In this document: positions 55,877-64,000 of the stretch, one piece after another
Layout: each line of letters opens with the position of its first letter
How positions within the stretch are numbered: the stretch's first letter is position 1
Source: JAICMB01 sp963838885
GTDB taxonomy: Bacteria; Acidobacteriota; Terriglobia; Bryobacterales; Bryobacteraceae
Direction of reading: 5' to 3'
Length of the DNA stretch: 64,000 nt
NCBI GenBank assembly: GCA_963838885.1
Contig: CAWITB010000065.1
Location: forward strand, 25,018-89,017
Notes under the pieces: model-generated
Seen by the model: the letters and a program-made list of their open reading frames with translations, nothing else
Told to the model about the DNA's origin: nothing
Databases searched by the model: none
Program-made: the position numbers and the translations under genes

Positions 55877-56386
55877 ATGAAAACTTTGATGCCCGTCGAA
55901 GAGTATCTTCGCACCAGTTTCGAAGGATCCGACTGCGATTACGTGGACGGCGAAGTATTCGAGAGGAACATGGGCGAAGCTCTGCACGGGACGGTTCAAT
56001 TGATTCTTGGCGCGATGCTGCTGGCGTTGAAGCAATCTTTGGGGACGGCCGCCATGTCCGAGATTCGAATCCAAATCAATCCCCGGCGCTACCGGGTTGC
56101 GGATCTGGCAGTCTGGCGATCGGCCGCCGAAGCGGGCCATGCCATTCCCAAAGTTCCTCCATTCCTCGTGGTCGAGATCCTATCGCCCGAAGATCGCATG
56201 TCTCGCATGGTTCCCAAGATCCGCGACTATTTCGACGCGGGCGTCGAATGGATCTGGCTAATCGACCCGTACGAGAAGACGGCCCTGGTCTACTCCAAAA
56301 AAGATCCGGCCGGAAATGCCGCGACCGTTCTTCGCACCGAAAATCCCAAGATAGAAATTCCCGTCGAAGCCGTATTCGCCACATAG
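55877..56386 (+). CDS. Uma2-family (DUF820) putative nuclease
   Basis: The 169-residue protein begins MKTLMPVEEYLRTSFEGSD and shows DYVDGEVFER, PPFLVVEILSPEDRM and GVEWIWLIDP, the D-(D/E)xK-like core of Uma2 proteins. The family is abundant in cyanobacteria and Acidobacteriota; its role is not proven. ATG 55877 is used; the longer frame overlaps lacD. Confidence 0.85.
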   Translation: MKTLMPVEEYLRTSFEGSDCDYVDGEVFERNMGEALHGTVQLILGAMLLALKQSLGTAAMSEIRIQINPRRYRVADLAVWRSAAEAGHAIPKVPPFLVVEILSPEDRMSRMVPKIRDYFDAGVEWIWLIDPYEKTALVYSKKDPAGNAATVLRTENPKIEIPVEAVFAT

Positions 56387-56476
56387 GAAGCCTGGCGGGT
56401 TAATCGGTGCGATTCCAAAGGCAGGCATGCGACCGCCGGTGCCGCATACGCGACCAGCTTAATTTTTAAGCGCCCT

Positions 56477-57001
56477 TCAGCGTCCTTCGCTGGACGGCGG
56501 AACGACGCCCTTCAGCCGCATGTAGACGGCGAGGTATCCGTATTCTTCGTTGTCGTGCGTCGTATTGTAGACCAGGAGGCCGAGGCGCGGCCGCTCTCCG
56601 CGGCGAAATTTCATCATTTCGGTTGCATTGGCGTCGGTGAGAGCGTCGAAGGCGGCGTCGCAGGCGGCGAAGGATTCTTTGAGCGCGGCGACAAGATCGG
56701 CCTTGGAGGTCTTGCCCGTTGGGTTCGCGCCCGGCTGCTGGCCGCGAGCGGTATTGCAGATCCCGTTTTGCGCGGCAGCAATGTGCCCAATGAGTTGGCC
56801 GAAGGTGCGGATGTCGCCTGTGGGTTTAAAGTTGTAGTCCTCTTCCGGCATCTTCTCGGCGGCTTTAATCAGATTATTCTTTATGCTCGTATAAGCCTGC
56901 CGCGCTTCCGTGCTGAGCGGGTTTCCAGTTGTAGCCGGGGACGTGGTCTGGGCTTGGGCCGCCAGAGCGGCGGCAAAGAGAATCGCGATATGGCGGATCA
57001 T
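56477..57001 (-). CDS. Secreted DinB-like protein
   Basis: A Sec signal (MIRHIAILFAAALAAQAQ) precedes a DinB four-helix bundle: FKPTGDIRTFGQLIGHIAAAQ and VYNTTHDNEEYGYL hold the metal-binding histidines. DinB proteins bind metal and some act as thiol transferases; the activity here is unknown. Most DinB proteins are cytoplasmic, so the signal peptide is noteworthy. Length 174 residues. Confidence 0.85.
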   Translation of the reverse strand: MIRHIAILFAAALAAQAQTTSPATTGNPLSTEARQAYTSIKNNLIKAAEKMPEEDYNFKPTGDIRTFGQLIGHIAAAQNGICNTARGQQPGANPTGKTSKADLVAALKESFAACDAAFDALTDANATEMMKFRRGERPRLGLLVYNTTHDNEEYGYLAVYMRLKGVVPPSSEGR

Positions 57002-57062
57002 AGTTGTCTAGTGTAGCGATTTTGCGGGCATTGCGGCAGCGCTCCCGCTACAATAAGGACCA

Positions 57063-57320
57063 ATGGCGGAAAAAGATAACAAGGCTAAATCGGACGACGG
57101 TATCTTAGCCACCGCGGCGAAAACCATCGGGGCTGCGGCGGGAAAGATTGTTGCGTTGGCGAGCGGGCATGGGCAGTCGCCTGCCGCGGCTGCGAAGGAA
57201 AACCAGTATGGCGCGGAATATCTCGGAAGCGGGACCTTTGTGATTCATAAACCGAAGCGTCGAGCGCATAAGCTGCGGCAGTCGAGATTGAAGGGGCCGC
57301 GGCGGGGGGCGCGCAAGTAG
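57063..57320 (+). CDS. Small basic protein of unknown function
   Basis: The 85-residue protein starts MAEKDNKAKSDDGILATAAKTIG, has a short Ala/Gly-rich helical centre, and ends in a strongly basic tail (KPKRRAHKLRQSRLKGPRRGARK). It may bind nucleic acid. It lies alone between a DinB gene and an MFS gene. I do not recognise a named family. Confidence 0.55.
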   Translation: MAEKDNKAKSDDGILATAAKTIGAAAGKIVALASGHGQSPAAAAKENQYGAEYLGSGTFVIHKPKRRAHKLRQSRLKGPRRGARK

Positions 57321-57332
57321 CGCCAGGCGTCC

Positions 57333-57370
57333 GGCTCGGAAGCGTTCATTCGCGCCGCGACCCCGAGGGA
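57333..57370. repeat. Copy of the GC-rich intergenic repeat, reverse orientation
   Basis: On the minus strand, CTCCCTCGGGGTCGCGGC and CGCTTCCGAGCC match the units at 19365-19471. It lies between the small basic gene and an MFS gene. It supports a dispersed repeat family. Confidence 0.45.
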
Positions 57371-57376
57371 GCGGTA

Positions 57377-58702
57377 TTAGCGCAGAGGCGCTCGGGCGGC
57401 GCGGTAGCTATCTACTGCCGTTGCGGGAAGCGCTTGCAGTTGGTGGCGCGGATCGACCAGGATCCACGCCAACGAACCGAGCGCGCAAAGTCCCGCAGCC
57501 ACCAGGAACGAGGCGGTCCAACCAAAATTTGCGGCAATCCACGGACTTAGAGATGCCGTAATAGCGCCGCCGATCTGGCCGCCCATGTTCATCACGCCGG
57601 AGACCGAGCCCGCCGAGGAGCCAGCCAGATCGGCCGTGACGGACCAAAACGAGCTTTGCGAAAGGTACAACGCCCCGGCTCCGCCGGCCAGAACCACGCT
57701 GGCGAGCTCGGCGCTCGCCACCTGTGTGCCCAATGCAATGAAAACGGCCGCTAATGCAATGCCGGCGACCGCGACGCCGCAGCGCCCCGCGCGCTTGCCG
57801 AACCGGGCGGTCAAGCGGTCGCTGATATAGCCGCCCAGAGGAGAGCAGATCGCCATCGCGATAAAAGGCAGCATGGCGTAATAGGCGCTCGCTTTCAGAT
57901 TCAGCTTGCGCACCTCGTTCAGATAGATGAAAAACCAGGTGAAGAAAATGTACGACGCATATCCGTAGGTGAAATAGCTTGCCGTGATGGCAAGCAGTTC
58001 CTTATTCGCGAGGATTGTGGACCAGGGCAGCGTCGCGGGCGCATTAAAATCGCCGCTTTGCGGCAGGCCGGATTCAATGTGCGCGCGCTCTTCGGAATCG
58101 ACCCAGGGATGCTCCGCCGGTTCATCGCGCGCCAATAAAAACCAGATGAGACCCGCGAGCAAACCGAGGATTGCGCTCACCCAAAACGACCATCTCCAGC
58201 CGTAGTTTTCGAGCACATAACGAATCAGCGGCGGCGTGACGCCGGCCCCCACACCGACGCCGGCAAAGATCAGACCGTTGGCGATGCCGCGCTCGTTCGA
58301 GGGAATCCATTTCGCGACCAGACGGTTCGATGCGGGGTAAACGACCGCTTCTCCCAGGCCGAGCGCGAAGCGTACGCCGATGAGTATCCACAGCGCGCCC
58401 GCGATGGCCGGAACAGCCGCTGTTAAGGAAGTGAATACGCCCCACCACAGCACTCCCAGGGTCACGATCCAGCGCGGTCCGAAGCGATCCGCGAGCCGTC
58501 CGCCCGGGGCCTGAAACAGGGCGTACCCGAGGACAAAGGCGCTAAAAACCCAACCCAGCCGGAGATCGCTCAGATGAAACGTCTCCTTAATGGCCGTTCC
58601 GGCAATGGAGATATTGACGCGATCAAGGTAAGCGATCGCGCTCATCACGAACATCCACAGGACGAGAGCCCAGCGGATGCGTCCGCGAAGCAAGTGGGAC
58701 AT
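57377..58702 (-). CDS. MFS transporter (anion:cation symporter type)
   Basis: The 441-residue carrier starts ALVLWMFVMSAIAYLDRVNISIAG and has RWIVTLGVLWWG and GLGEAVVYPASNRLVAKW, typical of the ACS branch for hexuronates, phthalate and related organic anions. About 12 membrane helices. Substrate unknown. It has no partner gene in the window. Confidence 0.9.
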   Translation of the reverse strand: MSHLLRGRIRWALVLWMFVMSAIAYLDRVNISIAGTAIKETFHLSDLRLGWVFSAFVLGYALFQAPGGRLADRFGPRWIVTLGVLWWGVFTSLTAAVPAIAGALWILIGVRFALGLGEAVVYPASNRLVAKWIPSNERGIANGLIFAGVGVGAGVTPPLIRYVLENYGWRWSFWVSAILGLLAGLIWFLLARDEPAEHPWVDSEERAHIESGLPQSGDFNAPATLPWSTILANKELLAITASYFTYGYASYIFFTWFFIYLNEVRKLNLKASAYYAMLPFIAMAICSPLGGYISDRLTARFGKRAGRCGVAVAGIALAAVFIALGTQVASAELASVVLAGGAGALYLSQSSFWSVTADLAGSSAGSVSGVMNMGGQIGGAITASLSPWIAANFGWTASFLVAAGLCALGSLAWILVDPRHQLQALPATAVDSYRAARAPLR

Positions 58703-58754
58703 GAACTGACGATGTTAGCAGGCTATGGTCGCAGCCGCTAACGGGTTTCGTTCT

Positions 58755-59290
58755 TCAACGTCCGAAGTGCCGCCACCCGCCGCCAATCACGACGCCCACG
58801 CCGATGCCCGGCCCATAGTAGCCTGGGTATCCGCCGTATCCGTAAGCGCCATAGGGATAATAATACGGATCGTAGTAGCCGCCGTAACCCGGCCCATACC
58901 ACGGGTCGTAGAAGCCCACTCCCCAATAAGGCCATCCACCATACCAGCCGCCCCAGCCGCCATACCAGCCACGGCCATAGCCGCCGTAGCCGTAACCCCG
59001 GCCGTATCCATATCCGTATCGCCGCATCCGTATCCGCCACGTCCATAGGCGCCATAACCGTATCCACCACGACCGGCATACGCTCCTCCGGCGTAGCCGC
59101 GACCCGCAAAGCCCCCTCCAGCGTAGCCGTGGCCGGCGAATCCACCTCCGCCTCCTCCTCGAGCGCCGAAACCTCCAGAGGCATGGCCGCCCCCGCCGCC
59201 TCCGTGCCCCCCGCCACCGCGTTGAGCATAAGAGCAGGTTGCCGCGGCCAATCCGACCGATACCAACATAACGATCAGCTTGTGTTTCAT
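58755..59290 (-). pseudogene. Glycine/tyrosine-rich secreted protein, frameshifted
   Basis: From ATG 59290 there is a Sec signal then Gly/His/Ala-rich repeats (GGGFAGHGYAGG). Near 59020 the frame turns into AT-poor nonsense (CGDTDMDTAG), while the other frame reads YGYGYGRGYGYGG, then YGGWGGWYGG, DPWYGPGYGGYYDPYYYPYG, ending at 58755. The two parts restore one protein of about 178 residues with a single indel. Similar proteins are surface or matrix-like; function unknown. Confidence 0.75.
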
Positions 59291-59326
59291 AACATCAATC
59301 CCGTTGCTTAGAATAGCGCCGCTAAA

Positions 59327-60718
59327 TTAACGGCGGAAACGTCCTCCAATGTAGAATCTCGGTCCCCAGAATCGAGGTCCGTAGAAGAAAGAGAACCCTG
59401 GGGCATAGTAATACGGATAGATGCCCGGACCGTAATAAGCCGGGTATCCGGGGTATGCGGTATAAGGATAAGGCGAAGCGGCGTATCCTGGGCCGCCGCA
59501 ACCGTACGGACCGCAGGGAGGCCGCGCGCCCATCGGTCCGGCGGTGCGATATCCCTGGTTATAATCCTGCGGCTCAACATATCGGAAAGCCTGCGGAGCG
59601 CGGTCGGTTGCGATGGTGATCGGCGCGTCCACGCGGAAGGTCAGAACTGATTCGGGATAAATAATCGTGGGATGACCGCGCGTCAGCAGCACGCCCGCCA
59701 ACCCCACGATCATGCCTGCGCCGGCCCCGATGGCCGCCCCGCGGCCCCAATCGGCAGCCGCGCCCACAGCCGCTCCCAACGCCGTCGTTCCAGCCACTCC
59801 AGCGGCATCACGCCCGACTGACGTCGGCGCCGAACGGCTGATGAGCTGCGACGTAATCGGCACATTCTGGCCATCGGCCAGCGTCATATCGGTCAATTGA
59901 ATATTGAGATGCGACACGCCTTCGACGCGTCCGGCCTTCTTCGCCTCCACCACGCGGCCCCCGATCGTCTGGCCCGCTTCCGCGACCACAAATCCACCCA
60001 CCACGACTGGACGGACCAGCGTTGCCGTGAACGCGTCCCCAGACTGATTACGGTCCGATGAAAGCGGCTGATTCAACCTGACCGTTACGTAGGTTCCGCG
60101 CTGCAGCGTTAATTGTGCCGGCGGCGCGGGCGGAGGCGTCACGGGCGGCATCTGATTCGCCGATCCCTGATATTGCGGCGGACCCTGATTGGGACGTCCG
60201 TAAGGCGCGCCCTGATAAGGCGGCGGCCCTTGACTCGCCGGGCCTTGGTATGGGGGGCCTTGGTATGGGGGGGCCTGATTGCGGGGGCCCTGATTCGCGG
60301 GGCCCTGTGCGGGACCTTGGTATGGCGGCCCTTGATTCGCAGGCCCTTGAGGTGGCCCTTGATAGGAGGGCTGGTTCGCGGGCTGCTGCGGCGCGTTCAC
60401 TGGCGCGCCATACTGATCGCGCGGCTCGCTCTGGGCATACGTTGGCTGTTGCGTGTCCGTCTGTGGAGCGCTCGGCGGAGCGGCATTCGCGCTCGGCGGC
60501 GGCGTGTTCTGATCGAGCGGAGTCGCGGCCACGGGCGGTGGCGGCTCATCCGCCCTGCGCCAAGCGTGAGGCGGGGCAGCCTGTTGCAGCGGCGGCGTGA
60601 CTTGTTGCTGCTGCTGCGGCGGCTGCGAAGGGGGCTGGTCCTGCGCCAATACCATAGCGGGTCCAGCCAGCAAAACCAAGCTAAAAAACCGAAGCTGTCG
60701 TTTTACAGTGTTCCTCAT
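59327..60718 (-). CDS. Secreted proline/glutamine-rich repeat protein with glycine zipper
   Basis: The 463-residue protein has a Sec signal (about 1-25), a Pro/Gln-rich repeat region with PYQGP and NQGP units (about 100-185), a beta-domain (LQRGTYVTVRLNQPLSSDRNQ, GGRVVEAKKAGR), an Ala/Gly-rich glycine-zipper-like hydrophobic segment (GAGAGMIVGLAGVLL) and a Tyr/Gly/Pro-rich tail. Probably envelope-associated. It lies beside the Gly/Tyr-rich gene. The DNA repeats could mimic a repeat array, but they are coding. Confidence 0.75.
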   Translation of the reverse strand: MRNTVKRQLRFFSLVLLAGPAMVLAQDQPPSQPPQQQQQVTPPLQQAAPPHAWRRADEPPPPVAATPLDQNTPPPSANAAPPSAPQTDTQQPTYAQSEPRDQYGAPVNAPQQPANQPSYQGPPQGPANQGPPYQGPAQGPANQGPRNQAPPYQGPPYQGPASQGPPPYQGAPYGRPNQGPPQYQGSANQMPPVTPPPAPPAQLTLQRGTYVTVRLNQPLSSDRNQSGDAFTATLVRPVVVGGFVVAEAGQTIGGRVVEAKKAGRVEGVSHLNIQLTDMTLADGQNVPITSQLISRSAPTSVGRDAAGVAGTTALGAAVGAAADWGRGAAIGAGAGMIVGLAGVLLTRGHPTIIYPESVLTFRVDAPITIATDRAPQAFRYVEPQDYNQGYRTAGPMGARPPCGPYGCGGPGYAASPYPYTAYPGYPAYYGPGIYPYYYAPGFSFFYGPRFWGPRFYIGGRFRR

Positions 60719-60937
60719 TCTCTACTCCCTAGAGGCCTCAAATCAGCGATCAATGCACGTTGATCGCCACCCGCAAAGGGGACGTAAGTGGGTGCAAATG
60801 CGTTACGTAAGCTCAATTCCGTGGCCGTGGTCCACCACGGTGGTGCTTTTCGGCCAGCGGCTAGCGGCGCCTCCGGCTCATGACAAAGTTACACGTTGGC
60901 GGCCAGGAGCATCTACGTACGGAGGGACTTTCGCAGA

Positions 60938-61117
60938 ATGCGCTGGAACTTGATCTCAATCCTGGTGGCCGCGGTGCTGATCGGCTGTGGAATTTGGGTG
61001 ACCGGGCCGGAAAACGCGAATATCACGCAGAAAGCTATCTACTGGTTTTGCGTTGTGGGATTCCTGACCGCTCAGGCCGTCCATTTCCTGGTATGGGTCC
61101 GCAAGCGCGATCTTTGA
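60938..61117 (+). CDS. Small two-helix membrane protein
   Basis: From ATG 60938 (GGAGGG 11 bases upstream) the 59-residue product has two hydrophobic helices (LISILVAAVLIGCGIWV and AIYWFCVVGFLTAQAVHFLVW) and a basic end (RKRDL), so it is probably an inner-membrane protein. No family recognised. It is followed closely by a DUF6582-like gene. Confidence 0.6.
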   Translation: MRWNLISILVAAVLIGCGIWVTGPENANITQKAIYWFCVVGFLTAQAVHFLVWVRKRDL

Positions 61118-61140
61118 GCGCCCCCCAAAGGAGACCTCGC

Positions 61141-61387
61141 ATGAGCAAAATGAATGCGGAAGAACGCGACCACATCGCGACCGGTGACTTTGCATTTGAG
61201 AAGCAGCGCAAAGAGCCGCTGAACGACGCCGCGCACGTCCGAAACGCTATTGCGCGATTCGACCAGGTAGAAGGCGTAACGGACGAAGAGCGCGATCGGG
61301 CGTGGAGCCGCATCAAACAGGCGGCGAAGAAATTCAACGTTGAATTGAACGAGTCGGATTGGCGGGAACTGCGGCACTCGCGACTAA
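61141..61387 (+). CDS. DUF6582-like protein, frameshift at the end
   Basis: ATG 61141 has AGGAG upstream. The chain SKMNAEERDHIATGDFAFEKQRKEPLNDAAHVRNAIARFDQVEG matches the DUF6582 group of small acidobacterial/actinobacterial proteins. In the given frame it runs on for 90 residues through the convergent gene; removing one C near 61370 gives WRELGTRD and a stop at 61385-61387, the expected end. Function unknown. Confidence 0.7.
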
Positions 61388-62727
61388 GGCGCCTGGAGCA
61401 TTTCCAGAAACGTCTTTACGATGATGGGAGCGGCTTCGGAACCGACGGAATTCACTTCCCCGTACCAGCGCTTGGAAGCCCCGTTCAGCCAGGGCGCTTT
61501 GTCGTCCCACTCGGCTTTGGGAATGATGTATCCGATCTCATCGTCGGCGAGACCGAACAGCATCCGATAGGGCGCCCGCATCGCAAGTTTGATGGCGGGC
61601 TCGATGGGCGCATCGGGGAAATCCGCGCCGGAATATCGTTCCACCCCGCCAACGCTTAATTCCGGATAGAGCTCGCCGGGGATTAACGCGATCTCCAGTA
61701 ACGTGGCTTCGTGATCGCGAAGGCGGATCAAGCCTACGGGGGCCGCGGTCGTGCCCGCAGCGCTCATCGGCTTGCGGCCTTTGTAGAGGTCGGCCTTGGC
61801 CGCAGCCTCAAAACCGGCGTTTGCGACCGGGATGTGAATAATCCTCTCCGCGAACTCATAGCCCGTGAGCTCCATCGGCTTGGCCGCTTGGACCGCATCC
61901 GCCGCAATATCCGCGACATGCTCGCCGATATACTTCGCTTTTTCGAAGCTTTCGTCCGGCACGCCTTCGATTCTCGCGCCCAGCGGCGATTGCATGCCGC
62001 CCACCGCGCCGTTGATAAACACGGCGACGCCTCCAAGGCGCTTCTCCAATTCGTCGCGCAGATAACCCGGATATTCCGCCGTGATTGCGGTGTTCTTCGA
62101 CCCCAGCGTCTCCGGATGATTGGCCCAGTTCACAAGCGTGGCAATGCGCTTGCCATCAGCCGCTATCGCCGATAAGGCGACTACCTCGGCATCGTGGACC
62201 ACGGGCGGCCGGTTGTCGTGAATATAGTCGTCGAGCACGGCGGGATGTGTCTTCGCCAGCACGAACGAGGCGGGTTGCAAGGACCGCATCGCTTCGACGG
62301 CGGCCTCGGCGGTGCGCTCGATCACGTAATTGTTGTACGCCTCGTTGAGGCCGCTTTCGCCCTCCGCGGGCCCCCACAGCCCCATGGTGTCGGGCGCTTC
62401 GTGATCGTGCAAAGATGCGACTACCACATCCGCATCCTTGCCCGATCGGCTCTTGACGAGATCGCGAATACGATTCACGTCCTCGCGAAAAAGGCCGATC
62501 GAATCGACGCCGCAGATCGCCATTGCCATGCGCTCCGAACCGATAGCAAGACAGCGCGTCCACAGGTCGTCGTGAATACCCGTGGCGCGGCGGTTGTGTC
62601 CGAAACCCGCCATATACACCGGGCCGTACTTCGCCAGATCCGGCGCGATAGTCCGTTTCGCCGCGCCCGCGCGTAGATCGGCAAGCAGCGGCGCGCTCGC
62701 GAGCAGAAACGTTACTGCGAACCGCAC
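61384..62727 (-). CDS. Secreted neutral/alkaline ceramidase-like protein
   Basis: The 447-residue protein has a short Sec signal and a ceramidase-type N-terminal domain: AGAAKRTIAPDL, MAGFGHNRRATGIHDDLW, ASLHDHEAPD and NWANHPETLG, which carry zinc-ligand histidines. Ceramidases cut the amide bond of ceramides; members of this shortened group often have untested substrates. The C-terminus is near the DUF6582 stop, convergent. Confidence 0.85.
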   Translation of the reverse strand: MRFAVTFLLASAPLLADLRAGAAKRTIAPDLAKYGPVYMAGFGHNRRATGIHDDLWTRCLAIGSERMAMAICGVDSIGLFREDVNRIRDLVKSRSGKDADVVVASLHDHEAPDTMGLWGPAEGESGLNEAYNNYVIERTAEAAVEAMRSLQPASFVLAKTHPAVLDDYIHDNRPPVVHDAEVVALSAIAADGKRIATLVNWANHPETLGSKNTAITAEYPGYLRDELEKRLGGVAVFINGAVGGMQSPLGARIEGVPDESFEKAKYIGEHVADIAADAVQAAKPMELTGYEFAERIIHIPVANAGFEAAAKADLYKGRKPMSAAGTTAAPVGLIRLRDHEATLLEIALIPGELYPELSVGGVERYSGADFPDAPIEPAIKLAMRAPYRMLFGLADDEIGYIIPKAEWDDKAPWLNGASKRWYGEVNSVGSEAAPIIVKTFLEMLQAP

Positions 62728-62734
62728 GGCGCCC

Positions 62735-63694
62735 CTACACCCACCAGGCGGCCGTCGTGCCTTCCTTGATCATGATTTCGTTGAGGAAATTCGCGCCTTT
62801 CGTCAGACCTTCGTCCGGCGACATCAGCGTGTCCTCGTGCTCGATCGAGAGCACGTAGTCGTATCCGAACATGCGCAGCGTAGAAATAAACTCGGTCCAC
62901 CAGCCGGCGTCGTGTCCGTACCCGACGGTGCGGAAAATCCAGGAGCGATTGCGCTCGTCGGTGTACTTCTTCGTGTCGAGCACGCCGGTTTTAGGCAAAT
63001 TGTAATCGTAGATCTGCGTGTCCTTCGCATGGACGTGGAAAATCGAATCGCCGAGCACCCGGACCGCCTTGATCGGGTCGATGCCTTGCCAGAACATGTG
63101 GCTGGGATCGTAATTGCACCCGATCGACGGGCCGCACGCCTCGCGCAGCGTCAGCATCGTCTCGGGGCTGTAGACGACGAAACCAGGGTGCATCTCGATG
63201 GCGACCTTCACGCCATGATCGGCGGCGAATTTCGCATGCTTGATCCAGTACGGCAGCGTTTTCTTTTCCCATTGCCATGCCAGGACGTCGAGGTACTCGG
63301 GCGGCCACGGACAGGTCACCCAATTCGGGTATTTGGCTTTGTCGCTGTCGCCAGGGCAGCCCGAAAAATCGATCACCACCGGCACGCCGAGTTTCTCGGC
63401 TAGCAGCACGGTGCTACGGCTCGTTTCCGCGTACTTCTTCGCGACCGCCGGGTCGGGATGCAGCGGATTGCCATGGCTGCTCAGCGCGCTGATCGTAAAA
63501 CCGTTATCATCGAGCTTCTTTTTGAACTCGCTCAGCTCCTTTTTATTTTTGAGCATGGACAGCTTGCAATGCGGATCGCCGGGGTAATTTCCGGTCCCCA
63601 GCTCGACCGTTCCGATATTCAACGCCTTCAGCTTTTCGAGGACTTTGTCGAGCGGAAACGGCGACAGCAGCGCCGTGAATACGCCAACTCTCAT
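62735..63694 (-). CDS. Sugar phosphate isomerase/epimerase-type TIM barrel
   Basis: The 319-residue protein has the xylose-isomerase-like barrel: VGVFTALLSPFPLDKVLEKL, ALSSHGNPLHPD, KVAIEMHPGFVVYSP and GCNYDPSHMFWQGIDP carry metal-binding Glu, Asp and His residues. It likely isomerises or oxidises a sugar or inositol derivative. It lies 7 bases from the ceramidase-like gene on the same strand. The exact reaction is unknown. Confidence 0.87.
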   Translation of the reverse strand: MRVGVFTALLSPFPLDKVLEKLKALNIGTVELGTGNYPGDPHCKLSMLKNKKELSEFKKKLDDNGFTISALSSHGNPLHPDPAVAKKYAETSRSTVLLAEKLGVPVVIDFSGCPGDSDKAKYPNWVTCPWPPEYLDVLAWQWEKKTLPYWIKHAKFAADHGVKVAIEMHPGFVVYSPETMLTLREACGPSIGCNYDPSHMFWQGIDPIKAVRVLGDSIFHVHAKDTQIYDYNLPKTGVLDTKKYTDERNRSWIFRTVGYGHDAGWWTEFISTLRMFGYDYVLSIEHEDTLMSPDEGLTKGANFLNEIMIKEGTTAAWWV

Positions 63695-63742
63695 GGTTGT
63701 GCTCCTTGTGTTTGATGGACAGCGAAAATTAATTATAGGCAG

Positions 63743-64000
63743 TTACAGGCGCGCGAGGCGTCGACCGGCCTCGTCGAGCGTCTCGTCGCGCTTGCAGAAG
63801 CAGAAGCGAACGAGATGTGCGCCATCCGCGGGATCGGCAAAGAAGCTGGAACCGGGCACGGCCGCCACGCCCGCGCGCTCGATCATGTGCCGCACCATTT
63901 CGAAGTCGTTCGCGAATCCGAACGCCGTCACGTCCGTCATGATGTAATAAGCGCCGCGCGGAAGGAAGCAGCGAAACCCGGCGCGTTCGAGCAACCCCAT
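63743..64000 (-). CDS. PLP aminotransferase, C-terminal part only
   Basis: The last 85 residues are present; the gene runs off the right edge. AAVPGSSFF and VRFCFCKRDETLDEAGRRL match the C-terminal end of fold-type I aminotransferases of the kynurenine/methionine aminotransferase group. The cofactor lysine lies outside the window. It is the next gene upstream of the TIM-barrel gene on the same strand. Confidence 0.82.
   Translation of the reverse strand: MGLLERAGFRCFLPRGAYYIMTDVTAFGFANDFEMVRHMIERAGVAAVPGSSFFADPADGAHLVRFCFCKRDETLDEAGRRLARL

Noticed and set aside
59712..60763. Plus-strand frames opposite the Pro/Gln-rich gene, and the repeated DNA there as a possible CRISPR
   Set aside because: The repeats vary in length, keep a reading frame of Pro/Gln/Gly codons on the minus strand, and have no unique spacers.

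Overview
The window looks like a chromosomal segment of an Acidobacteriota bacterium, probably of the Bryobacterales/Solibacter type. This is inferred from gene content: PadR-controlled duplicated-orphan-type permeases (ADOP), PEP-CTERM secreted proteins, many secreted hydrolases with Sec signals (S9 and S41 peptidases, CubicO/NamZ, a ceramidase-like protein, a PqaA-like protein), a GC-rich base composition, and a lipid A/KDO gene set showing a Gram-negative envelope. No rRNA, tRNA, CRISPR array, prophage or intact insertion sequence was seen.

Layout. 1-10 kb: a truncated fucose-isomerase-like gene, a MscL channel and a membrane Ser/Thr kinase that both carry Cys-rich zinc ribbons, two secreted proteins, ClpP, and thiol peroxidase with a DUF255 thioredoxin-domain protein. 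10.2-14.6 kb: a compact four-gene operon for methylmalonyl-CoA metabolism (epimerase, mutase small and large subunits, MeaB chaperone GTPase). 15-22.4 kb: an S9 peptidase, a GerW-type protein, a PqaA-like protein and two transporters. 22.5-29.6 kb: a small AT-hook-like protein, a secreted CubicO-NamZ fusion broken by a frameshift, pterin dehydratase, a methyltransferase, and a PadR-ADOP pair. 29.6-37.7 kb: a kdsB-pyrG-kdsA operon with a doubly frameshifted kdsA, remnants of a BrnT/BrnA-like toxin-antitoxin pair, a PadR/S41 peptidase pair with a palindromic operator candidate, a PEP-CTERM gene with a strong terminator, a dense graveyard of gene fragments (35.86-36.72 kb), and a Gfo/Idh oxidoreductase. 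37.8-46.7 kb: a TonB-like protein, a frameshifted PEP-CTERM protein, an encapsulated-ferritin-like protein with no shell gene beside it, a trans-sulfuration enzyme, CysS, an unusual secreted phosphoesterase-DmpA peptidase fusion, a TlpA-like protein and an M20 peptidase. 46.7-56.4 kb: fabZ-lpxA-lpxI; an opposite-strand run of mazG, GNAT, menC and MFS genes; then DUF1844, an MBL hydrolase, ribF, lacD-like and Uma2 genes. 56.4-64 kb: DinB, a basic small protein, an MFS carrier, two low-complexity secreted proteins, a DUF6582-like protein, a ceramidase-like protein, a TIM-barrel isomerase/epimerase and a truncated aminotransferase.

Together the genes cover propionyl/methylmalonyl-CoA flux, lipid A and KDO synthesis (fabZ, lpxA, lpxI, kdsA, kdsB and possibly the Gfo/Idh gene), CTP supply, protein quality control and peroxide defence, peptide and cell-wall scavenging outside the cell, and uptake of amino acids and other solutes.

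Main caution: at least nine coding regions between 22.8 and 61.4 kb are interrupted by single-base indels that can be restored from family-typical sequence in another frame. Nearly all are one extra base. This looks more like insertion-type consensus errors than biology, although the graveyard at 36 kb contains deletions and a nonsense change that look like real decay. The most interesting biological candidates are the phosphoesterase-DmpA fusion, the shell-less EncFtn-like ferritin, the CubicO-NamZ fusion, the chimeric gene fragments at 36 kb, and the paired zinc ribbons on MscL and the adjacent kinase.
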